Shown in pieces: positions 54,007-64,000 of a stretch of 64,000 bases of DNA. The position numbers and the translations under genes are program-made. The notes below the pieces were generated by a model. That model saw nothing but the letters and a program-made list of their open reading frames with translations. It did not search any database and was not told the origin of the DNA. Numbering within the stretch: the first letter of the stretch is position 1; every line of letters begins with the position of its first letter. Source of the stretch: Castellaniella hirudinis_A. GTDB lineage: Bacteria > Pseudomonadota > Gammaproteobacteria > Burkholderiales > Burkholderiaceae_B. The stretch covers positions 248,001 through 312,000 of the forward strand of contig NZ_JBLGTV010000002.1 of the NCBI RefSeq assembly GCF_047468865.1, in the 5' to 3' direction.

Positions 54007-55227
54007 ATGACACATGAAGCGACTCGGGCGGCCGATCCGCGGCTGGACACCGCGCTGCAACACATCGGTCAGGCCCCGCTGGATCCCGTCACCGGGGCCG
54101 GGCCGGTGGCCTTGCCGTCCATGCGCACCAGCACGGTGCGTTTTGCCTCCATGGACAAGCTGGACGCCGCCCAGGCCGCCAAGCAGCGCGGCGAACGCGC
54201 GCCCACGTATGGCCGGGTCGGCCTGGAGACCCACGCGGCGCTGGAATCCCTGCTGTGCCGCCTGGAAGACGGCCAGCGGGCCTTTCTGGCGCCGTCCGGC
54301 ATGGCGGCCATCAGCATGGCCCTGATGGCCTGCCTGAGCCAGGGAGATCACGCCCTGGCGGTGGATTGCGTCTATGGGCCGGTGCGCTATTTCCACCAGA
54401 CCATTCTGTCGCGCATGGGGATCGCCATGGATTTCGTGCGCCCGGATCTGGCCAGCCTGCAGGCGGCCCTGCGCCCCGAAACCCGGGTGCTGTATCTGGA
54501 ATCCCCGGGTTCGCTGTTGATGGAAATGCTGGATCTGCCCGCCCTGTCGCGCTGGGCGCACGATCACGACCTGGTGGTCATGGCCGACAATACCTGGGGC
54601 TCCGGCTACATTTACCAGCCGCTGGGGCTGGGGGCGGATATCTCGATCATTGCCGGCACCAAATACCTGGGCGGCCATTCCGATCTGATGCTGGGCGCGG
54701 CGGTCGCGCGCGACCCGCTCTTGGTCGCCAAGCTGCATCAAACCCATTATGCCCTGGGCAGCACGGTCAGCGCCGACGACGCCTGGCTGGCGCTGCGCGG
54801 GGCGCGCACCCTGGGCCTGCGCATGCGGGGCTGCGCCGAAAACGCCCTGGCCGTGTGCCAGTGGCTGGCGGCCCAGCCGCAGGTGTCGCATATTTTCTTC
54901 CCGGCCTGGCCGCAGGATGCCGGCCATGCCTTGTGGCGGCGCGATGCCACCGGGTCCAACGGCCTGCTGTCGGTGGCGGTGGATTTTACCGAGGCCCAGG
55001 TGCGCCGCGTGATCGACGCCCTGCGGCTGTTTGGCATTGGCTATTCGTGGGGCGGCTACGAAAGCCTGGTCACCCAGGTCGAGCCCGCCGCTCTGGCGTC
55101 GCACGGCTATTGGGCGCGGATCGCCACCGAGCGCATGCGGGCGGGCACCGTGCTGCGCCTGCACATCGGCCTGGAAGACCCCGCCGACCTGACCGCCGAT
55201 CTGGCCCGGGCGTTCGCGGCGGCATAG
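54007..55227 (+). CDS. metC: Cystathionine beta-lyase
   Basis: 406-aa PLP enzyme of the Cys/Met metabolism family that converts cystathionine to homocysteine, pyruvate and ammonia. PLP lysine is Lys219 in IIAGTKYLGGHSD; YGRVGLETHAALESLL, FLAPSGMAAISMAL and VMADNTWGSGY are typical MetC blocks, and WGGYESLV near the C-terminus is characteristic of the MetC branch. It starts 103 bases after the MBL gene; no riboswitch-like structure is seen in that gap. A short G/C hairpin (55258-55272) separates it from the convergent dsbA. Confidence 0.93.
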   Translation: MTHEATRAADPRLDTALQHIGQAPLDPVTGAGPVALPSMRTSTVRFASMDKLDAAQAAKQRGERAPTYGRVGLETHAALESLLCRLEDGQRAFLAPSGMAAISMALMACLSQGDHALAVDCVYGPVRYFHQTILSRMGIAMDFVRPDLASLQAALRPETRVLYLESPGSLLMEMLDLPALSRWAHDHDLVVMADNTWGSGYIYQPLGLGADISIIAGTKYLGGHSDLMLGAAVARDPLLVAKLHQTHYALGSTVSADDAWLALRGARTLGLRMRGCAENALAVCQWLAAQPQVSHIFFPAWPQDAGHALWRRDATGSNGLLSVAVDFTEAQVRRVIDALRLFGIGYSWGGYESLVTQVEPAALASHGYWARIATERMRAGTVLRLHIGLEDPADLTADLARAFAAA

Positions 55228-55287
55228 CCGCTGTCTTGAGCCTGGTGCGATGGGGGGCCGCCGCAGGCGGCGGACGTCCCGGGGCGC

Positions 55288-55908
55288 TTATTGGCCGGCC
55301 AGCACCTGCTTGACCAGCTTGTCGGCCTCGTCGATGGCCCCCTGGTAGCTGCCGGTATGGGACGGCGACGTCACGTACTGGCCGCCGATGGCAAAGGACG
55401 GCGTGCCGTCGATTTTGTAGGATTTGGCCAGCTCGTCGGCGCGGGTGACCTTGGTTTGCACCCCGAAGGAATTGAACGTATCGGTGAAGGCCTGGCGATC
55501 CACCCCCTGCTTGGCCACCCAGTCGATGATGTCCTTGGCCTCGAACAGGTTTTCACGCTGGTCGTGGATGGCCTGGAAAACAGCGGCGTGCAGATCCATG
55601 CGGTCGATGGCTTCCAGGGCGTAGTACAGCTTTTGCAGGTCTTTCATGCTGGCATTGAAGGCCACGGGCACCCCCTTGAAGACCACGGTGTCGGGTAGGG
55701 TGGGCAGCCATTTTTCGACCAGGGGCTCGATTTTGGCGCAGTGGGGGCAGGTGTAGGAGAAGAACTCCAGGACTTCAACCTTGCCCGGGGTGTCGGAGGG
55801 CTGGATCGGTTCCAGGGTGTCGAAGGGCGCGGCCTGGGCGGGCGCCATGGCCAGGGCGGCCAAACCCAGCAGCAGGCTGGAGGCGAAGCGGGAAATCAAA
55901 GCGGTCAT
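55288..55908 (-). CDS. dsbA: Thiol:disulfide interchange protein DsbA
   Basis: 206-aa periplasmic thioredoxin-fold oxidase that introduces disulfides into exported proteins. Sec signal peptide with cleavage after APAQA (about residue 26-27), active site Cys54-Pro-His-Cys57 ([11 protein letters not shown]), and the cis-proline in [15 protein letters not shown] precedes the ATG at 55908. It is downstream of and parallel to argS and the SPOR gene, an arrangement seen in related Burkholderiales. Confidence 0.95.
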   Translation of the reverse strand: MTALISRFASSLLLGLAALAMAPAQAAPFDTLEPIQPSDTPGKVEVLEFFSYTCPHCAKIEPLVEKWLPTLPDTVVFKGVPVAFNASMKDLQKLYYALEAIDRMDLHAAVFQAIHDQRENLFEAKDIIDWVAKQGVDRQAFTDTFNSFGVQTKVTRADELAKSYKIDGTPSFAIGGQYVTSPSHTGSYQGAIDEADKLVKQVLAGQ

Positions 55909-56019
55909 GGAGACTCCGTTGAAACGTGTGGGAAGGGATATTTCCCCGTTAGAGGCCTGGCGCGGCCGGATTGTTCCTGAAGACGGGCATCGGGTTGTCA
56001 TTGGGCTTGCGCGGCGGCA

Positions 56020-56691
56020 TCAGTTGCGCACCACGGTCGATTCTATCTTGTCGTCGCCCAGTTTCGTGCGGGCGCGATTCATGTCGTCGATCCCCTTGAA
56101 GGGGCCGACCCGCACCCGGTTGATGGGGGCGCCGTTGGATTCGCCGGTCTCGATGCGCACCGGCAGGCCCAGCAGCACGACGCGGGCCAGCATGGACTGG
56201 GCCTCGGTGGCTGAACGGAACGCGCCGGTTTGCAGGTAATAGGTGGTTTGCGTGTTGGCGGCCGGCCGATTGGCGGGCGGCGGGGGCGGCGGCGCGGGCG
56301 GCGGGATCACCAGCGGTTTGGGCGGCGCGGCGGCGGCCGGGGCGGCCGCCTGACCGGGCTGATCCAACCCCGCGATGATCTGGCTGATGGCGTCCGCCGG
56401 CCCCGGTGTGGGATCCGGGGCGGCCCCGGGCGGGGTGATGCCGCTGCCGCCTTGGGCGGGCGTGCGCGTGCCCGCCGGGCCATCCGCGCCGTACAGGGCG
56501 ATATTGGGGTCGGGCGCGTTCTGGACGTCCGGCAGCAAGGTGCTGGGATCGGTGCGGCTGGCCTTGTCCTTGAAGGGCATGGGCGCCTGGGTGACGAACA
56601 GCGCCACCGCCACGGCGGCGGCCACGCCCAACACCATGCCCAGCACCAGGCTAAACCAGCTGCCGCCGGATTTTTTCTTGCGGGTGGCCAT
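56020..56691 (-). CDS. SPOR-domain membrane protein (FtsN-like)
   Basis: 223-aa bitopic inner-membrane protein: short basic cytoplasmic tail (MATRKKKSGG), one helix (WFSLVLGMVLGVAAAVAVAL), a long Pro/Ala-rich periplasmic linker including a proline run about 127-136, and a C-terminal SPOR domain (YYLQTGAFRSATEAQSMLAR to INRVRVGPFKGIDDMNRA) that binds denuded septal peptidoglycan. Probable division protein. It starts five bases after argS. Confidence 0.92.
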   Translation of the reverse strand: MATRKKKSGGSWFSLVLGMVLGVAAAVAVALFVTQAPMPFKDKASRTDPSTLLPDVQNAPDPNIALYGADGPAGTRTPAQGGSGITPPGAAPDPTPGPADAISQIIAGLDQPGQAAAPAAAAPPKPLVIPPPAPPPPPPANRPAANTQTTYYLQTGAFRSATEAQSMLARVVLLGLPVRIETGESNGAPINRVRVGPFKGIDDMNRARTKLGDDKIESTVVRN

Positions 56692-56696
56692 GCGGT

Positions 56697-58379
56697 TTAC
56701 ATCCGTTCGGGGGCGCTGACCCCCAGCAGGCCCAGCCCGTTGGCGATGACCTGGGCGGTGGCCTGCGCCAGGCGCAGGCGCGCCGCCATCAGGGCGGGGT
56801 CGTCCACCAGGATGCGTTCGGCGTTGTACCAGGCGTGGAAGTCGGCCGCGCAGTCGCGCAGCCAGAAGGCCAGTTGGTGCGGGGCGAGTTCGTGGGCCGC
56901 CTGGGTCAGGATGCCGGGGTATTCGGCCAGACGCCGCAGCAGCGTGATTTCGGTGGCGGCGGTCAGCAGCGCCGGGCTGGCGGCCTGCGCCTGCCCGGCG
57001 CTGTCGTGCTGGCGCAGCAGCGAGTGGATGCGGGCGTGCGCGTATTGGATGTAGTACACCGGGTTTTCTTCGCTGTGCGACAGGGCCAGGTCGATATCGA
57101 AGACGAATTCGGAATCCGCCCGGCGCTGCGCCAGGAAAAAGCGCACCGCGTCGCGTCCCACCCAGTCGATGAGATCGCGCAGGGTGACGTAGCTGCCGGC
57201 GCGCTTGGAGATCTTGACTTCGGCCCCGTCGCGCATCACGCGCACCATCTTGTGCAGCACATAGGCGGGATAATCCGCCGGGATGCCCAGCCCCAGGCCC
57301 TGCAGGCCGGCCCGCACCCGGGCGATGGTGCCGTGGTGGTCGGTGCCCTGGATATTGATGGCCTGGCGGTAGCCGCGTTCCCATTTGTCGACATGGTAGG
57401 CCACGTCGGGCACAAAATAGGTGTAGCCGCCTTCGGACTTGCGCATCACGCGGTCTTTGTCGTCGCCCGTGCCCAGTTCGGTGGTGCGCAGCCACAGGGC
57501 GCCGCCCTGTTCGTAGGTGTGGCCCGCGTCGATCAGGGCCTGGACGGTGCGATCCACCCGTCCGCTGGTGTACAGCGAGCTTTCCAGATAGTAGTTGTCG
57601 AAGCGCAGGTCGAAGGCTTGCAAATCCAGGTCTTGTTCGCGGCGCAGGGAGGTCACGGCGAAGCGGCGGATGGCGTCCAGGTCGTCCAGATCGCCGCTGG
57701 CCTGGATGGGGTCGCCGTCGCTGGCCTGCACGGTGGCGCGCGCCAGGTAGTCCTGGGCGATGTCGGCGATGTAGTCGCCCTTGTAGCCGTCGGCCGGGAA
57801 ATCGGGGCTGTCGGGCGGGATGCCCCGGCCCCGGGCCTGCACGCTGACGGCCAGGTTATGGATTTGGTTGCCCGCGTCGTTGTAGTAGAACTCGCGTGAC
57901 ACCTGCGCCCCCTGGGTGGCGAACAGGCGGCAGATGGTGTCCCCCAGGGCGGCCTGGCGGGCGTGGCCGACGTGCAGCGGCCCGGTGGGGTTGGCCGAGA
58001 CGAATTCGACCAGGATGCGGTCGGTGCCGGGGGCGCGGTGGCCGTATCGGCCGCCCTGCGTGGCGATGGCATCCAGCACGGCCTGGTGGGCGGCGGTGGT
58101 CAGGCGAAAATTGATGAAACCCGGCCCGGCCACTTCGGCCTGGGCGATCAGGCCGGCCGCGGCGGGCTGGGCCAGCACGGCGTCCACGATGGCCTGGGCC
58201 AGTTCGCGTGGGTTGCGGCGGGCGCTGCGGGCCGTCTGCATGGCGACGTTGCAGGCCACATCGCCGTGGGCGGCGACTTTGGGGCGTTCTAGTGTGATGT
58301 CCAGCGTGTGCCCGGGCAGCAGTGTGTCCAGGGCGGATTGCAGAAGGGAGACAAGGGTAGTGGTGTGCTGTGGCAGCAT
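56697..58379 (-). CDS. argS: Arginyl-tRNA synthetase
   Basis: 560-aa class Ia synthetase. N-terminal additional domain, then the HIGH region in [20 protein letters not shown] (HVGH), [12 protein letters not shown], and [13 protein letters not shown] as the KMSKS-region variant, followed by the DALR anticodon domain ending [10 protein letters not shown]. The start at 58379 ([10 protein letters not shown]) is chosen by family length; its ribosome site is weak. It heads the argS-SPOR-dsbA operon. The 170-base gap to the RHS gene shows no gene. Confidence 0.96.
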   Translation of the reverse strand: MLPQHTTTLVSLLQSALDTLLPGHTLDITLERPKVAAHGDVACNVAMQTARSARRNPRELAQAIVDAVLAQPAAAGLIAQAEVAGPGFINFRLTTAAHQAVLDAIATQGGRYGHRAPGTDRILVEFVSANPTGPLHVGHARQAALGDTICRLFATQGAQVSREFYYNDAGNQIHNLAVSVQARGRGIPPDSPDFPADGYKGDYIADIAQDYLARATVQASDGDPIQASGDLDDLDAIRRFAVTSLRREQDLDLQAFDLRFDNYYLESSLYTSGRVDRTVQALIDAGHTYEQGGALWLRTTELGTGDDKDRVMRKSEGGYTYFVPDVAYHVDKWERGYRQAINIQGTDHHGTIARVRAGLQGLGLGIPADYPAYVLHKMVRVMRDGAEVKISKRAGSYVTLRDLIDWVGRDAVRFFLAQRRADSEFVFDIDLALSHSEENPVYYIQYAHARIHSLLRQHDSAGQAQAASPALLTAATEITLLRRLAEYPGILTQAAHELAPHQLAFWLRDCAADFHAWYNAERILVDDPALMAARLRLAQATAQVIANGLGLLGVSAPERM

Positions 58380-58549
58380 GACGAAATGATGAGCGATGAC
58401 GGCGGCCGGGGCCGCGAGGGATACCTGAAATGATAGCCTGATTTGGCTGGCTTCGTGGGTGAGCGCCTGCCGATGGTTCGTGGGCCCCGCCCGTTCGGCG
58501 GCGGGGCGCGGCTGCTTGCGGGCCGGCCCGGGGGCCGGCGCAAAGCCCC

Positions 58550-61500
58550 CTAATCCCCATCCCTCTGCGTGGCCAGCCAGGCGTCGTAGCCGGTCATGTC
58601 CACCCGGCCCACCACGCTGCCTGCATTGAGTTCCCAATGGCCGAGGCGCTGGATGAAGGTCTCGAACAGCGCCCGTTGGCCGGCGCCCAGCCGGGCATCG
58701 GCCCCCTGCGGCCCCAGCGACCGGGTTTGGGCGTCTTGCAGGTCGCGGTCGGCGTCCAGCAGCCGCAGGGCGGGGATTCTTTCATCGTGCAGCAGCGGGT
58801 GGGTGACCTGTCGATCCGCCGCGGCCAGCGGGCCCATGGGAACCTGGGCCGCCATGGCCTGCCAAGCCATCCAGTTCAGGGCCACGTCGGATAAGTCTCC
58901 CCGGGGCTGCGCCTGCCCGCTGTCGTCCAGCAGGCTGCCGCCGCCGATGTCGGCGTGCGCCCCGATGAACGGGGCTTCGATCGTGTTGGCCGCTCCGCGG
59001 GCCGTCACCAGCGGGAACAGGCTGCGCATTTCATGGGTGGCCACGGCATGCGCCACCCGGCTCCAGGCATCGCTGATGTTCAGGTCGTAGCCTGCGTTGG
59101 CCGCCCCCAGCAGGCCGAATTGGGCCACGGTGTCGAACAGGCCCAGGAACCGCAGATCGACGCACAGGCCGATGGCGCCCCGCAGCGGGTCGTCGTAGGA
59201 AAACCAGCCGTCGCGGGTGTGCTGCGCGATCCGGTTGGCGAAATCCCGCGCCAGCGCGGCCCCGCGTGAATATCCCAGGATGTCGATCGGCACGGGGTCG
59301 GCGGCCCCTTGGGCGCGCTGCAGCGCATTCATCAGGGACTGCCAGTGGTTGCGCAGAATCTGGCCGCTGCTGGCGGCAGTGACGGCATCCCAGTCCATAT
59401 ACAGGTTGTTGCCGGGCCCCGCGTGGTAGAAGCGCTCGCCGTCGCCGTAGACCTGGGCCAGCTTCCAGACATTGCTCTCGTTGGCCCGGCCATATCGGGT
59501 GCCGTCGAAGGCCAGCAGGATCAAGCCCAGCGGGTCGGTGCGCAGCAGGGGGCGCTGGGCGGCATAGCCCAGGGCCTGTTGGCCGGGCAGGGGGCCCAGC
59601 GGGTCGGGCTCCAGGTAATGGCCGCGCTGCGGCAGGTAGGTGCGAAACACATTGTCGTGCCAGCCGGTGGCGGGGTCTTCATCCTGGCCGGGCAGGCGCA
59701 AGACCACCGGCAGGTCGCCGGTTTGCGCGACCAGGCGGCCGAAAGCGTCGTATTCGGCCGTCCAGCGCACCCCGCCCCGGGCATCTGTGACCCGCACCGG
59801 GGCGCCCATCAAATCGCTGTGGATGAAATCCAGCTGGGGCGCGCCGGACGGGTCGTAGCGCAGGCGCGCCACCGGCGCGTCCTGCGCATAGATGTAGCGT
59901 TCGCTGATGCCGAATGACGGGTGGGCGGCCACGCTGGCGGCGGACGGCGCGGCCCGGGGGCGCACCCAGCGGCCCACCAGGCGGTTGTCCAGGTAATAAC
60001 GCTCGATGGTGTGGCTGCGGTTCTGTTGGCGGATTTGCTGGCCCCGGGCATTATGGGTGTAGCGGGCCAGTTCTCGCGGGCCATCGAAGACGGCGCTCAG
60101 GCGGCGTAGGGCCTGGTAGTGCAGGCGCCGGGTGCCGATGGCCAGCGGCAAGCCCCCCGGGTCGCGTCGCAGCGCGGGCAGGGCGCCCGCCTCCGAGGGT
60201 GGGCGGTTTGCGGCGGATGGCTGCCCGCTCGGGCTATCGGGCTGGCTAGTGGGCCGCGCGAGGGGGCGCCGCCGCTGGCCGGCCAGACTGCCGTCGGCGG
60301 CCCAGGCCAGCCAGCGGGTGTGCCGCCCGTCGGCCAGGCCCGCCAGCCGGCCCTGGGCGTCGTGGGCCAGCGCCAGGTTGACGGGCTGTCCGTCGGCGGC
60401 CAGCAGCAGGCGTTGCGCGATGCGGCCTTGCGGGTCGTAGCGCCGGTGTTCCCCCCATAACGGCTGCCCGGCGCGACTCAGCACCAGCGTGTCGGCGCGG
60501 CCATCGGCCCGGCGGGTTTGCAGGTGCAGGCCATTGCCGTAGCGGTATCCGGCCAAGCCGGCCACGTGCTCGATGACGGGATGCCGCGTGCCCTGCGGGT
60601 CTTCCCAGTGGATGCTGCGCAAAACCCCGCCGGGCTGCCAGCGGTAGTGCAGCGCGCCCCCTTCGGGCAGGCCGTGCCGCAGCAGGCGGCCCGTGGTGTC
60701 ATAGGTGAAGTGCTCCCGGTATTGCAGAACACCGCCTTCCGGCAAGGGCCGGCGCACGTGGCGGCTTTGCAGGCGTCCTTGATCGTTCCAGTCCATGAAT
60801 TCCGTTTCCGCCGGATGCGTCAGGCGTCCGGGGCGGCGTCCGCGCCACTGGATGCGCACGGGAAGCGCCGCTTGACCCGGCTGGTGGTGCGTCAGTGATA
60901 CCGGGCGGCCCGTGGTGTCCAGTTGGATGTCCAACCGGTCGCCATTGGCGTAGGCCAGGCCGTTCAGCCGCCCTTGCGGATCGCGCAGCACCCGGGTCGA
61001 GCCGGTGAGCGCGTCCGTCCAACGGCGGCGTTCGCCGCCGGGGGCATAGTCCAGCACCAGGCCCGGCCAGCCGCCGCCGGGGTCGCGCAGCCGGCCGATG
61101 CGCCCATCCGGGTAGCGCCAGATTTGCAGGCCGTCGGCTTGGGTGGCAGCTTGCCACAGGTGGTTTTCCCGCACCTGTTCTTCACGGCCCTGGTGCAGCT
61201 GGACGCCTGAGTCCCGATACGCCAGGGACAGCAGTGGCGTGTCTGGCGACCGTGTGCCCGGACGGGCCTCGATGACCCGGCCTTGCGGATCATACGTCCA
61301 GCTGCGCGCTTGCCAATCGGCCCCGCTTGGATGGCTCAAGCGAATGCCGGTAATGGCGTGGATGTGTCCCGCCTGGTAGACGGCATCCCGCTGGTAGTGC
61401 CGCCGCATGCCGTCGGGGCGTTCCACGCGGATCAGTTGCCAGGTGCCGGGGCGATCCCGGCCCGGGGCCGGCGGCGTCGGCCGGTAGGTATAGCGGAATG

Positions 61501-62257
61501 TCCCCAGGGGAGTGTGCAGCGCTTGCAGCAGGGGCTGGCCGCCTTGCCGGGCATAGCGCAGGCGCAGATGCCGGCCGTCTTGCCGGATTTGCCGGATCAG
61601 GCCCTGGAACGGGCCTGCGGCGTTGCGTTCGATGTGGATGACGGGGCGGCCGGGGGTGCGGACGGCCGAGAGCCGGCCCTGGGCGTCGAAATCCAATTGA
61701 CGGCCATCGGGCCCTTGCCAGCGCCATGAGGCGTCCCGGCGCGGGCTGGCGGGCTGGGCTGGGGGCATCTCGCCAGCCCGGGGGCGGGGCGGGTCGTCGC
61801 CGGCGCGCACGATTTGGCCGTCCAGGTAGCGCCTGGCGCGGCCGTCCGGGCCATAGTCCAGGGTGCGGCCATCGGCCAGGTGCAGCGTGTAGCCCGTCGC
61901 CGTGGGCCGCAGGATGATGTCGTATTCCAGCGTCCAGCCCACGCCCAGCGGGCCGCTGCGCCGGTCGCCCGAACGGTACAGGCGGACAAAGGCGGGTCGG
62001 TCGCCTTGGATTGCTTCCGGCAGGTCGATGTCGCGCAGGAATTTTTCTCCGCTGACGGCATGGATGGGGTTGCTGATGCCGGTGTCCGGGCCGGGCTCGG
62101 GACTGGGGCCCAGGCTGGCGCGGGCGCCGCAGGGCGGCGTGGCTGCGTGGTCGCCCGGGGCGGAGCAGGTCAGCGCGGCCTGGTGGTGGGGAATCGGGTT
62201 GGCCCATGCGCTGCCGAGCAGGCCGCAGGCCAAGAGGAAAACCAGGGTTTTGTGCAT
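58550..62257 (-). CDS. RHS-repeat protein with Sec signal and C-terminal DUF2235-like hydrolase
   Basis: 1235-aa protein. Residues 1-19 are a clear Sec signal peptide (cleavage near SAWA-N). Residues ~60-130 are a DUF6531-like opening ([20 protein letters not shown]). About 130-800 is a long RHS/YD-repeat shell (units such as [24 protein letters not shown]). The RHS core runs to Asp908-Pro-Leu-Gly-Leu912, the motif where RHS shells release their C-terminal toxin. Residues 913-1235 look like the DUF2235 alpha/beta-hydrolase (lipase-type) domain: LAFDGTRYG start, nucleophile Ser997 in [21 protein letters not shown], and His1101/Asp1103 in [16 protein letters not shown] precedes the ATG. No VgrG, PAAR motif, chaperone or immunity gene is adjacent. 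Confidence 0.88.
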   Translation of the reverse strand: MHKTLVFLLACGLLGSAWANPIPHHQAALTCSAPGDHAATPPCGARASLGPSPEPGPDTGISNPIHAVSGEKFLRDIDLPEAIQGDRPAFVRLYRSGDRRSGPLGVGWTLEYDIILRPTATGYTLHLADGRTLDYGPDGRARRYLDGQIVRAGDDPPRPRAGEMPPAQPASPRRDASWRWQGPDGRQLDFDAQGRLSAVRTPGRPVIHIERNAAGPFQGLIRQIRQDGRHLRLRYARQGGQPLLQALHTPLGTFRYTYRPTPPAPGRDRPGTWQLIRVERPDGMRRHYQRDAVYQAGHIHAITGIRLSHPSGADWQARSWTYDPQGRVIEARPGTRSPDTPLLSLAYRDSGVQLHQGREEQVRENHLWQAATQADGLQIWRYPDGRIGRLRDPGGGWPGLVLDYAPGGERRRWTDALTGSTRVLRDPQGRLNGLAYANGDRLDIQLDTTGRPVSLTHHQPGQAALPVRIQWRGRRPGRLTHPAETEFMDWNDQGRLQSRHVRRPLPEGGVLQYREHFTYDTTGRLLRHGLPEGGALHYRWQPGGVLRSIHWEDPQGTRHPVIEHVAGLAGYRYGNGLHLQTRRADGRADTLVLSRAGQPLWGEHRRYDPQGRIAQRLLLAADGQPVNLALAHDAQGRLAGLADGRHTRWLAWAADGSLAGQRRRPLARPTSQPDSPSGQPSAANRPPSEAGALPALRRDPGGLPLAIGTRRLHYQALRRLSAVFDGPRELARYTHNARGQQIRQQNRSHTIERYYLDNRLVGRWVRPRAAPSAASVAAHPSFGISERYIYAQDAPVARLRYDPSGAPQLDFIHSDLMGAPVRVTDARGGVRWTAEYDAFGRLVAQTGDLPVVLRLPGQDEDPATGWHDNVFRTYLPQRGHYLEPDPLGPLPGQQALGYAAQRPLLRTDPLGLILLAFDGTRYGRANESNVWKLAQVYGDGERFYHAGPGNNLYMDWDAVTAASSGQILRNHWQSLMNALQRAQGAADPVPIDILGYSRGAALARDFANRIAQHTRDGWFSYDDPLRGAIGLCVDLRFLGLFDTVAQFGLLGAANAGYDLNISDAWSRVAHAVATHEMRSLFPLVTARGAANTIEAPFIGAHADIGGGSLLDDSGQAQPRGDLSDVALNWMAWQAMAAQVPMGPLAAADRQVTHPLLHDERIPALRLLDADRDLQDAQTRSLGPQGADARLGAGQRALFETFIQRLGHWELNAGSVVGRVDMTGYDAWLATQRDGD

Positions 62258-62349
62258 GGCGGACTCCTGTCTGGACAGGCGATTGTCCTGCTTGGCAGAG
62301 GGCCGAACTTCGGTTAGTGTATGTTTATGTCCACTGCGGGAAACCCACC

Positions 62350-62691
62350 ATGCTCATTTTGTTCCAGTCCAAATCGGCCGCCGAAGTCCTGATGTTTGGC
62401 CAGCATGCGCTGCCCGTTCTGTTGGCGGCGGGCAAGCAGTTCGACACGCCCGAACTCCCCGAGCGCGGGGTCATCACCCGCGATCAGCTGGATGCGGCCA
62501 TTGCGGGGATCGAATCCCTGATCGCCGCCGACCACAGCCGGGATGATTCCACCCAGCACGACGACGCGGCCGAACACCCCATCGACCAGCACGTCGGCAT
62601 GCGCCGCCGCGCCTGGCCCCTGTTGGCCATGCTGCGCCTCTCGCGTGAAAAAGGCGAAGACGTCACCTGGGGGCCGGCGCCCATCTGGTAA
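62350..62691 (+). CDS. DUF1840 domain-containing protein
   Basis: 113-aa small cytosolic protein matching DUF1840: FQSKSAAEVLMFGQHALPVL at the start, RGVITRDQLDAAIAGIESLI in the middle and RAWPLLAMLRLSREKGEDVTWG at the end, with an acidic/His-rich linker between. Family function is unknown; it is common in betaproteobacteria. The ATG at 62350 matches family length. It is divergent from the RHS gene and followed closely by a strong terminator. Confidence 0.9.
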   Translation: MLILFQSKSAAEVLMFGQHALPVLLAAGKQFDTPELPERGVITRDQLDAAIAGIESLIAADHSRDDSTQHDDAAEHPIDQHVGMRRRAWPLLAMLRLSREKGEDVTWGPAPIW

Positions 62692-62701
62692 TGCAGAACA
62701 T

Positions 62702-62748
62702 GGGGCCAAACCCCCGCTTTTTGAAATGGGGGGTTGGCCCCGTTTTTT
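62702..62748 (+). terminator. Rho-independent terminator after DUF1840
   Basis: Hairpin GGGGCCAA-A-CCCCC with GGGGGGTTGGCCCC (62702-62741, 12-base loop region) followed by GTTTTTTC. It begins 10 bases after the DUF1840 stop. It lies only 16 bases before the next start codon, leaving no room for a separate promoter in between. Confidence 0.85.
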
Positions 62749-62764
62749 CTTTCAGGAATCCAGC

Positions 62765-63082
62765 ATGCAATCACACGTCACGATCATCTTCAATGCGCAC
62801 CGATCCCTGGAAATCGCCGTCGACGCGCCGCCGGACAAAGCCTTGGCGGCGGCGGCGCGGCAGTGGTTCGATCAGCGCTGGGAATCCCTGGGCTGCGAAC
62901 CCCTGCGCGTCAGCGGCAAGGTCTTGCTGCTGGACAAAATCCTGGGGGTGGCCGATACGCTGGGGTATCCGGCCTTCCAGGCGCAGCCCGGCCTGGCCGA
63001 CGAATTCGCCGCGCAGGCCGTGCGGGCGCTGGAAGCCTCGCGGGTCACTGTGGATTTGCCCGGCTTGGCCGTGGCGTACTGA
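62765..63082 (+). CDS. Small protein of unknown function
   Basis: 105-aa soluble protein that I do not recognise. It opens SHVTIIFNAHRSLEIAVDAP, has a Trp/Arg-rich helix (ARQWFDQRWESLGCEPL) and a hydrophobic segment KVLLLDKILGVADTLGYPAF, with one Cys and no signal or membrane helix. Codon use is like the neighbours, which supports a real gene. CAGGAA precedes the ATG at 62765 and sits directly after the T-run of a strong terminator, so expression would need read-through or a promoter upstream of the hairpin. It ends 41 bases from convergent leuA. Confidence 0.65.
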   Translation: MQSHVTIIFNAHRSLEIAVDAPPDKALAAAARQWFDQRWESLGCEPLRVSGKVLLLDKILGVADTLGYPAFQAQPGLADEFAAQAVRALEASRVTVDLPGLAVAY

Positions 63083-63120
63083 GGCCGCAACCGCGTCACC
63101 ACGGCTGCGGCCCGGCTTTT
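63083..63120. terminator. Terminator between convergent genes
   Basis: 11-base arms with one mismatch (GGCCGCAACCG at 63083-63093, CGGCTGCGGCC at 63102-63112) followed by CGGCTTTT on the plus strand. It starts right after the stop of the small gene and could serve leuA weakly from the other side. Confidence 0.6.
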
Positions 63121-63123
63121 GGC

Positions 63124-64000
63124 TCAGGCGGCCACCGAGCTGCGGATGGGCAGCGCCTTGCCGCTGGCGGCGTGGCGGTTGACGGCGCTGAGGATGGCCA
63201 GGAAGGACGACGTCACGATGTCTTCGTGGATGCCTACCCCATAGCCGCCGGCTTCGTCGCCGATGCGGATTTCCACATAGGATGCCGCGCGGGTGTCTGT
63301 GCCGGTGCCGATGGCGTGTTCCTGGTAGTCCATGATGCGGGCTTCGATGCCCAGGGCGTCGACAAAGGCGGAAATCGCGCCGTCGCCCTGGCCGGACAGG
63401 TTGCGGGTCTGGCCGTCGGCCTGGATTTCGACTTCGATCATGAACTGTTTCTGGCCGGTGGTCTTGGGGCTGCCGGTGATGCGGTGGCGCACCAGCTGCC
63501 AAGGCGTGTCGCGTTCCAGATATTCGCGGGCGAAGATGTCGTATACCGCCTGGGGCGTGACTTCGCTGCCGGTTTCGTCGGTGACGCGCTGGATGGCGCG
63601 GCTGAATTCAATCTGCAGGCGGCGCGGCAACACCAGACCGTGTTCTTGTTCCAGCAGGTAGGCCACCCCGCCTTTGCCCGACTGGCTGTTGACGCGGATG
63701 ACGGCGTCGTAGCTGCGGCCCAGATCGGCAGGGTCGATGGGCAGGTAGGGGACTTCCCAGACGGCGTCCGGTTTCTGGATGGCGAAGCCTTTTTTGATGG
63801 CGTCCTGGTGCGAACCGGAAAAGGCCGTGAAGACCAGGTCGCCCGCATAGGGGTGGCGCGGATGGATGGGCAACTGGTTGCAGTCTTCCACGCAGCGGCG
63901 CACTTCGTCGATGTCGGAGAAATCCAGCCCCGGATGGATGCCCTGCGTGTACAGATTGAGCGCCAGAGTGACCAGATCGACGTTGCCGGTGCGTTCGCCA
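63124..64000 (-). CDS. leuA: 2-isopropylmalate synthase, C-terminal part (partial)
   Basis: The frame is open to the right edge, so the gene starts beyond the window; 292 codons are visible. [20 protein letters not shown] and [20 protein letters not shown] belong to the catalytic barrel's end, and [14 protein letters not shown] and [19 protein letters not shown] to the linker subdomain of the LeuA family; the rest, with [13 protein letters not shown] and [13 protein letters not shown], is the C-terminal LeuA dimer domain that binds leucine for feedback inhibition. It is the long LeuA type found in actinobacteria and Burkholderiales. The enzyme condenses acetyl-CoA with 2-oxoisovalerate in leucine synthesis. 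Confidence 0.95.
   Translation of the reverse strand, partial: GERTGNVDLVTLALNLYTQGIHPGLDFSDIDEVRRCVEDCNQLPIHPRHPYAGDLVFTAFSGSHQDAIKKGFAIQKPDAVWEVPYLPIDPADLGRSYDAVIRVNSQSGKGGVAYLLEQEHGLVLPRRLQIEFSRAIQRVTDETGSEVTPQAVYDIFAREYLERDTPWQLVRHRITGSPKTTGQKQFMIEVEIQADGQTRNLSGQGDGAISAFVDALGIEARIMDYQEHAIGTGTDTRAASYVEIRIGDEAGGYGVGIHEDIVTSSFLAILSAVNRHAASGKALPIRSSVAA

Noticed and set aside
55258..55272. Terminator between metC and dsbA
   Set aside because: The hairpin GCCGCC-GCA-GGCGGC has only 6-base arms and no T-run, so it is too weak to call.

Overview
The window is about 65% G+C, densely coded and has no RNA genes or phage. Protein similarities and gene order (argS, SPOR protein, dsbA, metC beside liuR and aceK; several TRAP transporters; fused 2-oxoacid dehydrogenase E1) suggest a betaproteobacterium of the Burkholderiales, probably Alcaligenaceae (Bordetella, Achromobacter or Castellaniella-like). 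This assignment is by recognition only; no search was run.

Layout. 1-5636: purine catabolism (end of xdhA, xdhB, xdhC, guaD). 5654-5860: palindromic element. 5847-9896: branched-chain-type 2-oxoacid dehydrogenase E2 and fused E1, with a divergent Lrp/AsnC regulator. 9996-12109: amn and yaeQ. 12141-16657: a minus-strand TRAP operon with an alpha/beta hydrolase and a YfcA-like TSUP carrier, divergent from an acetohydroxyacid synthase (16786-18552). 18555-18875: a very long nested inverted repeat. 18918-21677: second TRAP system. 21742-22264: YefM-YoeB toxin-antitoxin pair. 22397-27006: third TRAP system with gluconokinase and a divergent LacI-family regulator, with two identical 16-bp operators. 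27253-29688: large repeat-bearing putative surface protein. 29753-37406: topB, a DUF2157/GDYXXLXY membrane protein, an SDR, gluQ and smg. 37461-41735: two polytopic membrane proteins (GT-C-like and O-antigen-ligase-like) and a PAS chemoreceptor. 41915-44029: Crp/Fnr remnant, SDR, LysR. 44138-52720: leucine degradation operon (liuR, liuA, aceK, thiolase, liuB, liuD). 52827-58379: metallo-beta-lactamase-fold hydrolase, metC, dsbA, SPOR protein, argS. 58550-62257: Sec-signal RHS protein with a C-terminal DUF2235-like hydrolase. The end holds DUF1840, a small unknown gene and the 3' part of leuA.

How it fits together. The organism appears to live on organic and amino acids: three TRAP carriers, leucine and branched-chain oxoacid breakdown with AceK (glyoxylate-shunt switch) in the same operon, and purine oxidation to urate. 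The clearest regulatory logic is at LiuR (a perfect palindrome overlapping both divergent -35 boxes) and at the gluconate-type locus (two identical operators).

The least explained items are the 321-bp palindrome, the CTAG-ended palindromic elements that supply stop codons of neighbouring genes, and the periplasm-directed RHS hydrolase with no visible VgrG, PAAR or immunity partner.
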